This document shows, in pieces, positions 15,873-24,097 of a stretch of 39,338 nt of DNA (its first letter is position 1; each line of letters starts with the position of its first letter). Under the pieces are notes generated by a model, which was given only the letters and a program-made list of their open reading frames with translations, was not told the DNA's origin and ran no database searches. The stretch is from Oscillatoria salina IIICB1 (GTDB taxonomy: Bacteria; Cyanobacteriota; Cyanobacteriia; Cyanobacteriales; SIO1D9): the NCBI RefSeq assembly GCF_020144665.1, contig NZ_JAAHBQ010000077.1, forward strand, positions 213 to 39,550. The letters are read 5' to 3'. The position numbers and the translations under genes are program-made.

Positions 15873-16427
15873 TTATTTAACTGCGTCAGCAGCATCGTCA
15901 GCAGCTTCAGTAACTTTGCGGGTTAACTCGTTTCCTTTTACCGTACGTTCGGCAGTATTAGAAACTTCTTTCGGTGCATCTTGAGTAAGATTTTCTACAC
16001 CTTCTTTTGTACCTTCGGCAATATCTTCAGCCGTAGATTGTGCTTTCTGACTTGCATTTTTAGCTGCTTCAGCCGCCTTTTCACCGACGTTTGTACGCTT
16101 GATGTTTTCACCGACATCACCAGTTACTTTCAGGTTTCTTTTAGCATTATCTACCAATGCCTTAGCTTTAGCTGAAGTTGCGCTAGTATCTCTTCTGGGG
16201 TCAACATCAGTGTTGCGGTTCATTCCTTCAACTACTGGTGCTGGAGATTCTTCATCAGGAAAACGATACTTTAATTCTTCACTTGGTGTAGTGCTAGTAT
16301 CAGTAGCACCAGGTGTCGCATTTGCGCCACTGCAAGCAGTGCTGACAAAGAATAAAATTCCGACTAAAAATGCTGAAACTATTTGTCGGATTTGAATGTT
16401 TTTTAACCAAGAAATTAATTTTTTCAT
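15873..16427 (-). CDS. lipoprotein with helical, LEA-like tail
   Basis: 184 residues. A basic N-terminus and hydrophobic core (VSAFLVGILFFVSTAC) end in a lipobox with Cys32, so the mature protein should be lipid-anchored. From about residue 80 the chain is a run of Ala/Lys/Glu-rich amphipathic helix (AKALVDNAKRNLKVTG, AAEAAKNASQKAQSTAEDIA, EVSNTAERTVKGNEL) like LEA-type or low-temperature-induced proteins of cyanobacteria. A role in desiccation or stress protection is an inference from composition only. It lies downstream of a related lipoprotein gene (16543-17061), 115 bases away. Confidence 0.8.
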   Translation of the reverse strand: MKKLISWLKNIQIRQIVSAFLVGILFFVSTACSGANATPGATDTSTTPSEELKYRFPDEESPAPVVEGMNRNTDVDPRRDTSATSAKAKALVDNAKRNLKVTGDVGENIKRTNVGEKAAEAAKNASQKAQSTAEDIAEGTKEGVENLTQDAPKEVSNTAERTVKGNELTRKVTEAADDAADAVK

Positions 16428-16542
16428 GCTTAATTACCTCCGTTGTTTGCTTAATTAAATTTTTGCTGACAGTTAGACTTTTACCAAATAATCAAATAGA
16501 TTTATCTGGATTTGTTACTAACTGTTTAGCAAAATTATCTTA

Positions 16543-17061
16543 TTATTTGGCAGTTTTTGGCGAAACTTGTTCTGCTGCGCCGCCAATAAATTCTGAAGCT
16601 TCCTCAAAAGCTTCGCCTGCTTTTTCTAATCTTCCTTCACCAACAGTGCTACGAACTGCTGGATTTTCACTTTTAACAGGAACTCGCGAACTTGCCTTTT
16701 TCTCAGTGCTGATAATTGGCAATTCTCTTTCATTAGTAGCAGTATCTTTTTTGTACTGTGCGCCTTCTAAATTTTTGTCTACAGCAGTGCTAGCAATTAA
16801 CTGCTGTAAATTTAGTTGCCCGTTAGCTTGATTGTTTTTGAGTTCAGTTGCTTTGGGGTCGGGTGATGTTTTATACTGGGTTAGGTTATCTCCGCCAGCT
16901 TTGTGAGGGTTATTTTGCCCTCCAGCTTGGACGGGAGGATTATGAGGGCGAGCGCCTCGGATATCACCACTGTTACAAGCAGCACTGACAAAAAGAATAA
17001 TTCCTGCCAAAAATACAGTTAAAATTTGCCGCAGTTGCAGCTTTTTCAGGATGTTCTTCAC
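16543..17061 (-). CDS. lipoprotein related to its downstream neighbour
   Basis: 172 residues with a type II signal peptide (LTVFLAGIILFVSAAC, Cys29). The leader resembles the neighbour's closely: a basic helix, QIL or QIV, then F-L-x-G-I and FVSxAC. The mature part is hydrophilic and probably disordered (GQNNPHKAGGDNLTQYKTSP), then has short charged helical stretches (GRLEKAGEAFEEASEFIGGA). No domain recognised. The pair looks like an old duplication in which only the export signal stayed similar. Confidence 0.8.
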   Translation of the reverse strand: MKNILKKLQLRQILTVFLAGIILFVSAACNSGDIRGARPHNPPVQAGGQNNPHKAGGDNLTQYKTSPDPKATELKNNQANGQLNLQQLIASTAVDKNLEGAQYKKDTATNERELPIISTEKKASSRVPVKSENPAVRSTVGEGRLEKAGEAFEEASEFIGGAAEQVSPKTAK

Positions 17062-17396
17062 AAAATTCTCTCAGATTTGTCAGATTACTCTGCTAGCTTA
17101 GGAATATTCCGGCGATCGCTTCATCTAGCTCAAGTCACATTCTTAGCCTCATCACCATCGACCCTTTTCTTACTCAAGAGAGATTCACTAAGTGACAAGT
17201 TAATGTTTTTTTGTTCTCTTCGTCAAGTTTCCCGATTTGGGATAGCCTTGCTCAGGTAGATCGCTTCAAAAATATGAAATTCGAGCCTTAAAGTTTCACT
17301 TTGTGAAAGATTGAATTTTTGTGAAATCTGCTCGCAAAGATTTTTAAATTTAGTAGTTGTCAATCGAAGCCAAAATTTACACCCACTGAGAAACTA
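17062..17396. other. gene-free stretch upstream of the lipoprotein pair
   Basis: 335 bases between the lipoprotein start (17061, minus) and the end of the M48 protease gene (17397, minus). It should contain the lipoprotein promoter. The only structure I see is the short hairpin TTTCAC-TTT-GTGAAA near 17294-17308. No credible ORF. Confidence 0.4.
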
Positions 17397-18368
17397 TTAT
17401 TTTTGTCTACGTTGTTTTTCTCGCTCGATTTCTCTTTGCAATTCTTCAACTTGACGACGCAATTCTTCGACTTCAGTTTGGCTGGTTTGGGAATCTACGT
17501 TAACTGCACCTGAAGCTTCGGAACGTTGATAATTTCCTTGACGGATTTGTTGATATTCAGCAGAATTGACCCATCCGCGCAAGTAATGTAAGCGTTCGAC
17601 GGGAAAAGGATGGGTGAGAAAAGCACCATTTCCACCGTTGTAAATCAAAAATTTATAAATTTGGTTTAAACTATCTTTCTGGTCGAGTTCTTGATAATTA
17701 TCTGCTTGCTGAATAAACTCTTTTAAGCTACATTCGTGGGCATATTTATGACTACCTCCGGCACTTTTCATCATCATTTGCGCGATCGGGCGTTGGTCGT
17801 CAATTACTAACATTGCGGCGCGATCGGCGGATAATTCGGCTTTGCGTCGCCATTCATAAAAGGCATAAATTAAACCACTGTTAATTAAATTACCTAAACC
17901 TAAAGTAAGTTCGCCAAGCAAAGAAGCTGCACCCATTGCCCAAATTGCCATTTGGATTAAAATTGAGTGGTCGCATTTGATATGTCCTAATTCGTGTGCT
18001 AAGACAGTGCGAATTTCGATTTCGTCGAGTAAATCAAGTAAGCCTGTATTTAAGACGATATAAGGACGTTCGTGACCGAGAGAATAGGCATTTACTACCG
18101 GATTTTGGCTAACAAATAAGGATGGTTCGGGATAAATATCTAAGTCGCGGGCGCATTCGCGAAAGATGCCATAAACCGTGGAATATTGGCGGGGTCCAAC
18201 TTGAATATTGTTACCCAAAAGATAAATATTTTGCGGGCGTTCGTACAAGTATTCGACAAAGCTACGGGCAAGAATATTAAAGCCGGGAACGCTACGCAAA
18301 GCAAGTTCTGCTTGGCGGTCTAGGGGATGTCTGAAGGCTTCGCTGGAAATTCCGGGATAACTAGGCAT
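17397..18368 (-). CDS. M48-family zinc metalloprotease with C-terminal coiled coil
   Basis: 323 residues. The zinc site is intact: HELGH at 125-129 and the third ligand Glu178 in AELSADRA. It also has NAYSLGHERPYIVLNTGLLD, typical of the M48 (HtpX/Ste24/BepA) catalytic domain. Two weakly hydrophobic stretches (143-170) could touch a membrane, but there is no clear signal peptide. The last 35 residues (VEELRRQVEELQREIEREKQ) form a coiled coil, suggesting oligomerisation. Family members degrade misfolded membrane or envelope proteins; the substrate here is unknown. tsaB lies just upstream on the same strand. Confidence 0.9.
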   Translation of the reverse strand: MPSYPGISSEAFRHPLDRQAELALRSVPGFNILARSFVEYLYERPQNIYLLGNNIQVGPRQYSTVYGIFRECARDLDIYPEPSLFVSQNPVVNAYSLGHERPYIVLNTGLLDLLDEIEIRTVLAHELGHIKCDHSILIQMAIWAMGAASLLGELTLGLGNLINSGLIYAFYEWRRKAELSADRAAMLVIDDQRPIAQMMMKSAGGSHKYAHECSLKEFIQQADNYQELDQKDSLNQIYKFLIYNGGNGAFLTHPFPVERLHYLRGWVNSAEYQQIRQGNYQRSEASGAVNVDSQTSQTEVEELRRQVEELQREIEREKQRRQK

Positions 18369-18439
18369 TGTTGAGTTTATTTTACTGCTTTAGGTTTAAA
18401 TATTTCAGTTTCACTTTAGATCATAAACGGGCAGTTAGC

Positions 18440-19108
18440 TTATTCCACAGGATTTTGTCCGTAAAAAGGTAGTGCTTCTGACCAATGGGGACGTTTTCCT
18501 TGTTGCCATTGGTTGTATGCTAGTTCTAGTAAGGCGGTGCTAGTGTTTCCTAAGTTAGTTGGTTCTTTAATTAGCTGATAATTAGTTTCCAAATTGGCTA
18601 GGGTTTGTTGCCATCCTTCCTGGGTCATAGTTGTATTGGGTAAGGTTTCGATGAGATTTAGGCGATTGGGCAAAGCCCAGCGATCTTTGGGGCGATCGCC
18701 ACTTATTTGATAAATTGCTACAAATAGTTGACCTCGCCTTGCTTGCATTTGGATGGCGACGATCTCGCTACTCAGTTTATCTTTTTCCTGCCAAACTGCT
18801 GCGGCTAGAGTGGATATCCCAAAGACGGGAATGTCTAACTGTTGTCCTAATGTTCTAGCAGTAACTACGCCGATGCGCGTACCTGTAAAACCTCCGGGTC
18901 CTTTCCCCACGGCGATAAATCCGAGATCTCTCCAAGTCTGGGGTTGGATAAATTCATTCAGGTATTGATGCAAGTAAGTGGATACGTCTCTACCTAAGTC
19001 CCAGGTTTGCTGGCGGCTTTCGCCAGTGAAGTTACTTATCGCTAATCCTAGTTGACCAGTGGTAGTGTGTAAAGCTAAACCATAATTTTGAGGATGATTT
19101 TTTTTCAT
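18440..19108 (-). CDS. tsaB: tRNA N6-threonylcarbamoyladenosine synthesis protein TsaB
   Basis: TsaB is the ASKHA-fold dimerisation partner of TsaD in the complex that transfers threonylcarbamoyl to A37 of ANN-decoding tRNAs. The 222-residue length is normal. Visible family marks are YGLALHTTTGQLGLAI at the N-terminus, GFIAVGKGPGGFTGTRIGVV near 62-81, FGISTLAAAVW near 96, and IVAIQMQARRGQLFVAIY near 116-133. The protein lacks TsaD's metal-binding histidines, as expected. It starts at the ATG at 19108, and its stop is 71 bases upstream of the M48 protease start. Confidence 0.93.
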   Translation of the reverse strand: MKKNHPQNYGLALHTTTGQLGLAISNFTGESRQQTWDLGRDVSTYLHQYLNEFIQPQTWRDLGFIAVGKGPGGFTGTRIGVVTARTLGQQLDIPVFGISTLAAAVWQEKDKLSSEIVAIQMQARRGQLFVAIYQISGDRPKDRWALPNRLNLIETLPNTTMTQEGWQQTLANLETNYQLIKEPTNLGNTSTALLELAYNQWQQGKRPHWSEALPFYGQNPVE

Positions 19109-19343
19109 TTTGTGAATTAGGAAATACTCTTGAAATTGGGGTTAAATTGTCCGGAAAATCAGTTTTTTCAAGCAAGTTAATTGGCTTGACTTTATTTAAT
19201 ATTTCTTATCTATCTCTCCTGGCAGAGCCTAAGTTTCTACTCCAGACAGAGAAAGTTTTTTGGTTAAAAAAGCACGATTAAAGTAAGAGTTTCATAGTTT
19301 TGAAATTCCGAGCAAGAAAGTTAGTTTAACTTAGGAAAAGAAA

Positions 19344-20111
19344 ATGACTACTTACGGAAGAGATTATCGCCACAAGCGTGCTGTGGGCGTATTTCCTAGT
19401 CGCGAAGCAACAGAAGATGCTCTCCAACAATTGCGAGAAACAGGCTTTGACATGGAAAGAGTTTCTGTGATTGCTAGAGATGCTGATGGTAATAACAGAA
19501 TAGCTGATGCGGAAGTACATCACCAAAATATAGGTAATAAAGCTGATGAGGGGGCTGCAACTGGGGCTGCTACAGGCGGTGCTTTAGGGACGATCGCGGG
19601 TTTGTTTGTGGGTTTGGGTGCTTTGGCGATTCCTGGTGTTGGTCCGATTATGTTTGCTGGTGCGGAAGCTACTGCTTTAGCTACTACTTTAGCAGGAACG
19701 GCGATCGGTGCTGCGGCTGGTGGTTTAGTCGGTGCTTTGATCGGTTTGGGTATTCCTGAAGATAGAGCGAGAGTTTACGGCGATCGCGTTTCTCAGGGTG
19801 ACTATTTGGTTATGGTGACAGGTTCTGATGCCGATCTTCGCCGTGTTGAGCCAATTTTGGTTAACCGAGGTATTGAAGAATGGGATATCTATGAAATCGC
19901 ACCGGAAGAGCGCGTGAATACTGTTGAGCGGATGGAAAATGCTGAGGTTATCTACAAAAATCAGGCGGGATCTCATCCCCAAATACCTGCTACCCCAACT
20001 ACTGTAGATTATACCGAACCAGAAGAAACTGTAGAGCGCGATCGAGATGTTGTCGATAACAATCGACTGGTGGAAATTGTCGATCGCCGAGACGAAACTT
20101 ATCGGCGTTAG
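19344..20111 (+). CDS. YflT/general-stress-type protein with glycine-rich hydrophobic core
   Basis: 255 residues. The N-terminal RAVGVFPSREATEDALQQLR and VSVIARDADGN match the heat-induced/general stress YflT-like domain. Next comes a Gly/Ala-rich hydrophobic block (about residues 73-135: GAATGAATGGALGTIAGLFV, GTAIGAAAGGLVGALIGLGI), probably membrane-inserted hairpins. A second alpha/beta segment (YLVMVTGSDADLRRVEPILV) and an acidic, likely disordered tail follow. AGGAAAAG lies just before the ATG. A BON-domain lipoprotein follows 117 bases later in the same direction, which suggests an envelope stress unit; that link is inference. Confidence 0.85.
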   Translation: MTTYGRDYRHKRAVGVFPSREATEDALQQLRETGFDMERVSVIARDADGNNRIADAEVHHQNIGNKADEGAATGAATGGALGTIAGLFVGLGALAIPGVGPIMFAGAEATALATTLAGTAIGAAAGGLVGALIGLGIPEDRARVYGDRVSQGDYLVMVTGSDADLRRVEPILVNRGIEEWDIYEIAPEERVNTVERMENAEVIYKNQAGSHPQIPATPTTVDYTEPEETVERDRDVVDNNRLVEIVDRRDETYRR

Positions 20112-20163
20112 TAGAGGTTGTACGACGCTAAACATCTTGATTTCAATTTAGTCGCAATAGTCG

Positions 20164-20184
20164 AGGGTGGGTATTGTCCACCCT
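20164..20184 (+). terminator. weak hairpin between the stress gene and the BON lipoprotein
   Basis: AGGGTGG (20164-20170) pairs with CCACCCT (20178-20184). It is followed by AAAAATAAC rather than Ts on the plus strand, so it may attenuate or protect RNA rather than terminate. Confidence 0.35.
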
Positions 20185-20228
20185 AAAAATAACTTTGTTG
20201 GCGATCGTTAATCAAGGAAAAATCAATC

Positions 20229-20693
20229 ATGAACAAATTAACATCATTTTTACTTAGTTTTGCGGTACTTTTTGTTAGTGTAGCCTGTAGCGATGTGGCT
20301 AAAACTAGTTCTGATGCTCCCAATAATCCGAACGAAACTGTTACTGAACCGGAAAATATTGAGGAGACAGCAGAAGATGCAAATACTGAAGTTCGACAAA
20401 AGCAAATTGAGTCCGATACTCGCGCTAGAGATGAACGAAATGAGGCTTTAGGTGATGGAGAAGTTAAGGATGATGATGATTTAGCAAGTCAAGTTCGCAG
20501 TGAGTTGGAAACTTCTATTCCTGGTAGTAAGTTGTCGGTAAAAGTCGAAGATAGTCTGGTTACTATTTTTGGTACTGTTCCCGAACAACAAGATTATGAG
20601 TCAATTGAGCCTTTAGCTAAAGAGGTTGAAGGTGTAAAAACTGTTAAGCTTGATGTCCAAGTTGTACCGCCAAATTCCCCCGAATCTGAATAA
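20229..20693 (+). CDS. BON-domain lipoprotein
   Basis: 154 residues. A type II signal peptide (FLLSFAVLFVSVAC, Cys20) is followed by an acidic linker (residues 30-80) and one BON domain at about 83-147: DDLASQVRSELETSIPGSKL, VKVEDSLVTIFGTVPEQQDY, VEGVKTVKLDVQVV. BON domains bind membranes or phospholipids and occur in OsmY-like osmotic-stress proteins. The lipobox predicts a lipid-anchored envelope protein. A strong terminator follows directly. Confidence 0.9.
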   Translation: MNKLTSFLLSFAVLFVSVACSDVAKTSSDAPNNPNETVTEPENIEETAEDANTEVRQKQIESDTRARDERNEALGDGEVKDDDDLASQVRSELETSIPGSKLSVKVEDSLVTIFGTVPEQQDYESIEPLAKEVEGVKTVKLDVQVVPPNSPESE

Positions 20694-20708
20694 TTACTTG
20701 CATTAAAA

Positions 20709-20742
20709 CCCCGCGTCTTTATAATTTTGGCGCGGGGCTTTT
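20709..20742 (+). terminator. Rho-independent terminator after the BON lipoprotein
   Basis: CCCCGCG (20709-20715) pairs with CGCGGGG (20731-20737), followed by CTTTTCC. It begins 16 bases after the stop codon at 20693. Confidence 0.85.
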
Positions 20743-20837
20743 CCTACAATCAGTTAATTTAATTAATCTCACTTGTTTATCTATCTAGCTGACTCGATCG
20801 CTGCTTTTCTAAAGAAAAATTTATTCTTCGATAAACT

Positions 20838-21056
20838 TTATCTCTCGCCAGTTTCTACGAAGCGGAACTTATTACTTACAAAAGGAGCCGCTACGATGAT
20901 TAATTTGATAATCAGAGGTGCAAAAACTAAGCTGAAAAAGCAGCAAACTAAGGCAATAAATGCAGCAGCTATTTTCACCATTTCCTCAGTGGAATTTATG
21001 CTCAGGAAAATTGCTCCTGAAGCAACGGCTAAACTCATTAACAAGGGAACAAACAT
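20838..21056 (-). CDS. small two-helix membrane protein
   Basis: ATG at 21056 with AGAGGT 8 bases upstream; 72 residues. There are two hydrophobic helices: MFVPLLMSLAVASGAIFLS, then (after NSTEEMVK) IAAAFIALVCCFFSLVFA and PLIIKLIIVAA, ending in a short basic tail. The regular pattern and the good ribosome-binding site favour this frame over overlapping plus-strand ORFs. I know of similar short hypothetical proteins in cyanobacteria but of no function. Confidence 0.65.
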   Translation of the reverse strand: MFVPLLMSLAVASGAIFLSINSTEEMVKIAAAFIALVCCFFSLVFAPLIIKLIIVAAPFVSNKFRFVETGER

Positions 21057-21309
21057 CAAAACTACCTCTTGGCACTAACAAGCCTGTCCACAATAAATTT
21101 TTGTGGTACAAAATGAAGTGCGTTCCTTCGAGATTAATCCCTACTTCCGTCTCACCACTCCCGAGCGTTAATTTTCGTTTCTGGAGGAGTGGGAGATGAA
21201 CGATTCGTCTATTTACTTATCTTTACATTTCTGGTTTGACTTGTCAATAGTTTATTTAAATTTATTTGTTTGATAAGATTGATTTATGAATCATCGAGCG
21301 ATCGCCAGA

Positions 21310-21954
21310 TTAAATTTTACAGTCTCGAAGCCTTTGCATCAAAGAGGAATAGATTTCCGCACCACCACCCAACCAACCGGACCAAACACCACCTTCTAAA
21401 GGTAAATGTCCCATAGGAGTACGAATCGAGAAACTGAGATCGGAATGTTTCAACCATTTTTTGTGCGATCGCCAACCGACGAGATCGCCAAGCTTATGAT
21501 AATTTCCACCCACGCGATCGTAAATTCGTTTTTGTACGCTCAAACCAAAACGTCCGCCGCTATACTGTACCCAAAGTTGGTCAATAGTACGCAAATCCCT
21601 GCAAGGAAAAGTTTTCAGATCCGAATTTAACAAATAACCTCGGAGATCGGCACGAGCAACCCAAAGCATCACCCGTTTAGTTTCTTCATCAGCTTGTTGG
21701 TACCTATTTGCTGCCAATAAATCGTATAATCTACTATAATCTGCACCTACATCACTAGCGAGTGAAATCTGGGATGGTAAATCAAAGCTTGTCGGAAAAG
21801 CTGGTTCTGGTTGTGGAGGTGGTATCGGTGAAGCTTGCTTAACCAATCGTTTTTTGTCGAGATTTCGTCGCCAAAATCGCCAAATCAGAACAGCAAACAC
21901 CACTACTACTGCTATTACCACTAAAAGCCCGATTCCACCCCAATCCATAACCAT
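21310..21954 (-). CDS. GUN4-domain protein with N-terminal membrane anchor
   Basis: 214 residues. One N-terminal helix (IGLLVVIAVVVVFAVLIW), a Pro-rich linker, then a GUN4 domain from about 70: DYSRLYDLLAANRYQQADEE, FPCRDLRTIDQLWVQYSGGR, FGLSVQKRIYDRVGGN, WLKHSDLSFSIRTPMGHLP. GUN4 binds protoporphyrin IX and Mg-protoporphyrin and stimulates Mg-chelatase in chlorophyll synthesis. This membrane-anchored form lacks the N-terminal helical bundle of canonical Gun4, so it is better read as an accessory GUN4-domain porphyrin-binding protein than as the chelatase activator itself. Confidence 0.9.
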   Translation of the reverse strand: MVMDWGGIGLLVVIAVVVVFAVLIWRFWRRNLDKKRLVKQASPIPPPQPEPAFPTSFDLPSQISLASDVGADYSRLYDLLAANRYQQADEETKRVMLWVARADLRGYLLNSDLKTFPCRDLRTIDQLWVQYSGGRFGLSVQKRIYDRVGGNYHKLGDLVGWRSHKKWLKHSDLSFSIRTPMGHLPLEGGVWSGWLGGGAEIYSSLMQRLRDCKI

Positions 21955-22002
21955 ACAAAAGTAGGAAGTTTTACCAAGATTTTAGCAAAACCAAATTTGA
22001 GC

Positions 22003-23829
22003 TTAATGAAATTGCCAGAGTTTAATTGTTTTATCTTGGGAAGCGCTGGCGATCGCGGAACTATCTAAACTAATAGCTACAGCTTTCACTGGTGCTGAAT
22101 GTTCAGCTAAAGTATCAAGGAGATCGCCGCTTCCCGGATGCCAAACTTTAATCAATGTATCGTCACTACCACTGATTAAAAGATTACCTTCTCGATTAAT
22201 ACTCAGAGAATTAATTACCTCAGAGTGAGCAGCAAGATTGCGTATTAAATTACCGCTAGCGAGATGCCAAATCTTAATAGTTTTATCCGCACTAGCACTA
22301 ATTAATAATTTTCCGCTCGGACTAAAATTAATTGCTGTAACTGAACGATCATGTCCTGCAATTTTAACCTTTTTTTGGCTGTTTCTTAAATCCCAAATTA
22401 TAATTTCACCCGCGCTACTTCCACCAACAAGCAAGCTTTTTTCAGGATTAATAGCCAAACTAAAAATTTCATTTTCCAGCTCAGAAAAATTCAACCAAAC
22501 AGCATTTTTCCTTAAATCCCAAACTTTCACACTGCGATCGCTACTAGCACTAGCTAAAATTTGACCATCTTTACTAATAGCTAAAGCTTTAATCCAGCCA
22601 GAATGGGCTTGAATTGTTTGTAACTCTTCTTGGTTGACTAACTGCCAAAATTTAATCGTATAATCCCAACTACTACTAATAATCTTTTGTCCATCAGGAG
22701 TAAAAACTAGCGCCTCAATAATACTGCGATGACCGGAAAAACTTGCCTTTTCCCGTGCAGTTTGCAAATCCCAAACTTTCACAATTCTATCTGCACCACC
22801 GCTAGCTAACAATTTGCCATCAGGACTAAAACTAAGGGCATGAACTGAGCTATAATGACCTCGGAGAGTTTGCCAACATTTCCAAGTAGGAACTAAAGAT
22901 TTTGTAACCGATTTAACAGCAGATTTAGTTAAAGTTTGCCCGGAATTTAAATCTCGAAAAACTTCTGCGGCTGATTGATAGCGATTTGGCACAGAATCAA
23001 CAAGCATTTTGTTAATTATTCGACTCAATTGTTGGCTAACCGGAGTTAGTAAATAATCTTGCCAAACCGAAATTCCTGCTTGGGAACTAAATAAATCAAA
23101 AGGCTCGATTTGAGTTAGTAAATAAACACAAATAACAGCTAAACTATAGATATCGCTAGCACCAACAGCTTGAGCGAGAAGTTGTTCGGGAGCGGCAAAA
23201 CTGACAGAACCAATTAACGTTCCTTTTTGCGCTAAATTGGTTTTGCTAGTAGCTTTAGCAGCACTAAAGTCAACTAACATTAATTGATAGCCACCAGGAG
23301 GTTGAATCAGGTTATCAGGATTAAGATCTCGATGAATTACCCCGCTTTCATGGACGAATTGCAAAACTGGCAAAATCTCGTTGAGAAGTTGACGAATTTG
23401 CGTTTCATTGAAAGCTCCCTCCGCAGCTAATTTTTCTCTTAAGGTTTGTCCCTCGATAAATTCTTGTACCAACAAAGCAGGAGAATTACTGCCCGGTTCT
23501 GGTTCAAAATAAGCAAGTAGAGCGGGAATTTGGGGATGCTGTCCTACTTGTTGTAATTTGAGGGCAGTATTGCGGAAATTAGCAGCATTTGTGCGGCGAT
23601 CCAGGTAAACTTGTTTAATCACGCAACGGCGTTTGCTAATTTCACCTTCATCCACAGCTAAAAAAGTGCGTCCCGCAAGGTTAGCATAGCCATCACCACC
23701 AGTTTTTGCGATCGCCTGAAGGGGACGATAGCGAGATCCTAACAGTAACTTTGAGCCACAATTAAGGCAAAACCTGCCGTTATCTGGATTGAGCGGTTTT
23801 GGACAATTAGGGTTAAGACAGTAACTCAT
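22003..23829 (-). CDS. Ser/Thr protein kinase with zinc ribbon and seven WD40 repeats
   Basis: 608 residues. N-terminal zinc ribbon (Cys4, Cys9, Cys21, Cys24), then a Hanks-type kinase domain (about 33-290) with the ATP lysine in CVIKQVY, the catalytic loop VIHRDLNPDNLI, LVDFSAAK in place of DFG, and SFAAPEQL. The usual HRDxKPxN lysine is Asn here and DFG reads DFS, so activity may be weak. After a linker come seven WD40 repeats (about 320-608), starting TLRGHYSSVHALSFSPDGKL and ending with an IKLWQF blade, enough for one propeller. This layout is common in large-genome filamentous cyanobacteria. The target is unknown. Confidence 0.92.
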   Translation of the reverse strand: MSYCLNPNCPKPLNPDNGRFCLNCGSKLLLGSRYRPLQAIAKTGGDGYANLAGRTFLAVDEGEISKRRCVIKQVYLDRRTNAANFRNTALKLQQVGQHPQIPALLAYFEPEPGSNSPALLVQEFIEGQTLREKLAAEGAFNETQIRQLLNEILPVLQFVHESGVIHRDLNPDNLIQPPGGYQLMLVDFSAAKATSKTNLAQKGTLIGSVSFAAPEQLLAQAVGASDIYSLAVICVYLLTQIEPFDLFSSQAGISVWQDYLLTPVSQQLSRIINKMLVDSVPNRYQSAAEVFRDLNSGQTLTKSAVKSVTKSLVPTWKCWQTLRGHYSSVHALSFSPDGKLLASGGADRIVKVWDLQTAREKASFSGHRSIIEALVFTPDGQKIISSSWDYTIKFWQLVNQEELQTIQAHSGWIKALAISKDGQILASASSDRSVKVWDLRKNAVWLNFSELENEIFSLAINPEKSLLVGGSSAGEIIIWDLRNSQKKVKIAGHDRSVTAINFSPSGKLLISASADKTIKIWHLASGNLIRNLAAHSEVINSLSINREGNLLISGSDDTLIKVWHPGSGDLLDTLAEHSAPVKAVAISLDSSAIASASQDKTIKLWQFH

Positions 23830-23837
23830 CTATCAAT

Positions 23838-24095
23838 CAATGAGCAGTTAACAGTTAGCACGTAGCCGCAGTTATCAGTGAACAGTTAACAGTTACCAGT
23901 GAACAGTTATCAGTGAACAGTCACCAGTGAACAGTTATCAGTGAACAGTTATCAGTGAACAGTGAACAGTTATCAGTGAACAGTGAACAGTTATCAGTGA
24001 ACAGTCACCAGTGAACAGTGAACAGTTTATCCGCTAATTCCTCCTTGTCTCCCAATCCCCAATCCAAGGGTCCCCAATCCCCAATCGCCGATCGC
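23838..24095. repeat. tandem CAGTTATCAGTGAACAGT array plus C-rich module
   Basis: From about 23844 to 24027 the sequence is built almost only of the units CAGTTATCAGTGAA, CAGTGAA and CAGTCACCAGTGAA, with AGCACGTAGCCGC near the start. It ends with TTCCTCCTTGTCTCCC and C-rich heptads (CCCCAATCCAAGGGTCCCC). It is the longest copy of the repeat family in the window and fills the gap between the kinase and the 24098-24817 gene. Confidence 0.85.
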
Positions 24096-24097
24096 CA

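Noticed and set aside
20773-21078. 101-codon plus-strand ORF opposite the small membrane protein
   Set aside because: The minus-strand frame has two clean membrane helices and a good ribosome-binding site; the plus frame is basic and patternless.
21155-21192. CCACTCC/GGAGTGG hairpin as terminator of the GUN4-domain gene
   Set aside because: It lies more than 110 bases past the stop, has a long loop and no T-run on either strand.
21196-21273. 25-codon ORF with GGAGGAGTGGGAG ahead of its ATG
   Set aside because: The purine stretch is one arm of the nearby inverted repeat, and the peptide is too short and featureless to support.
23844-24027. CRISPR array
   Set aside because: The units are 7-14 bases long and contiguous, with no unique spacers, so this is a short tandem repeat.
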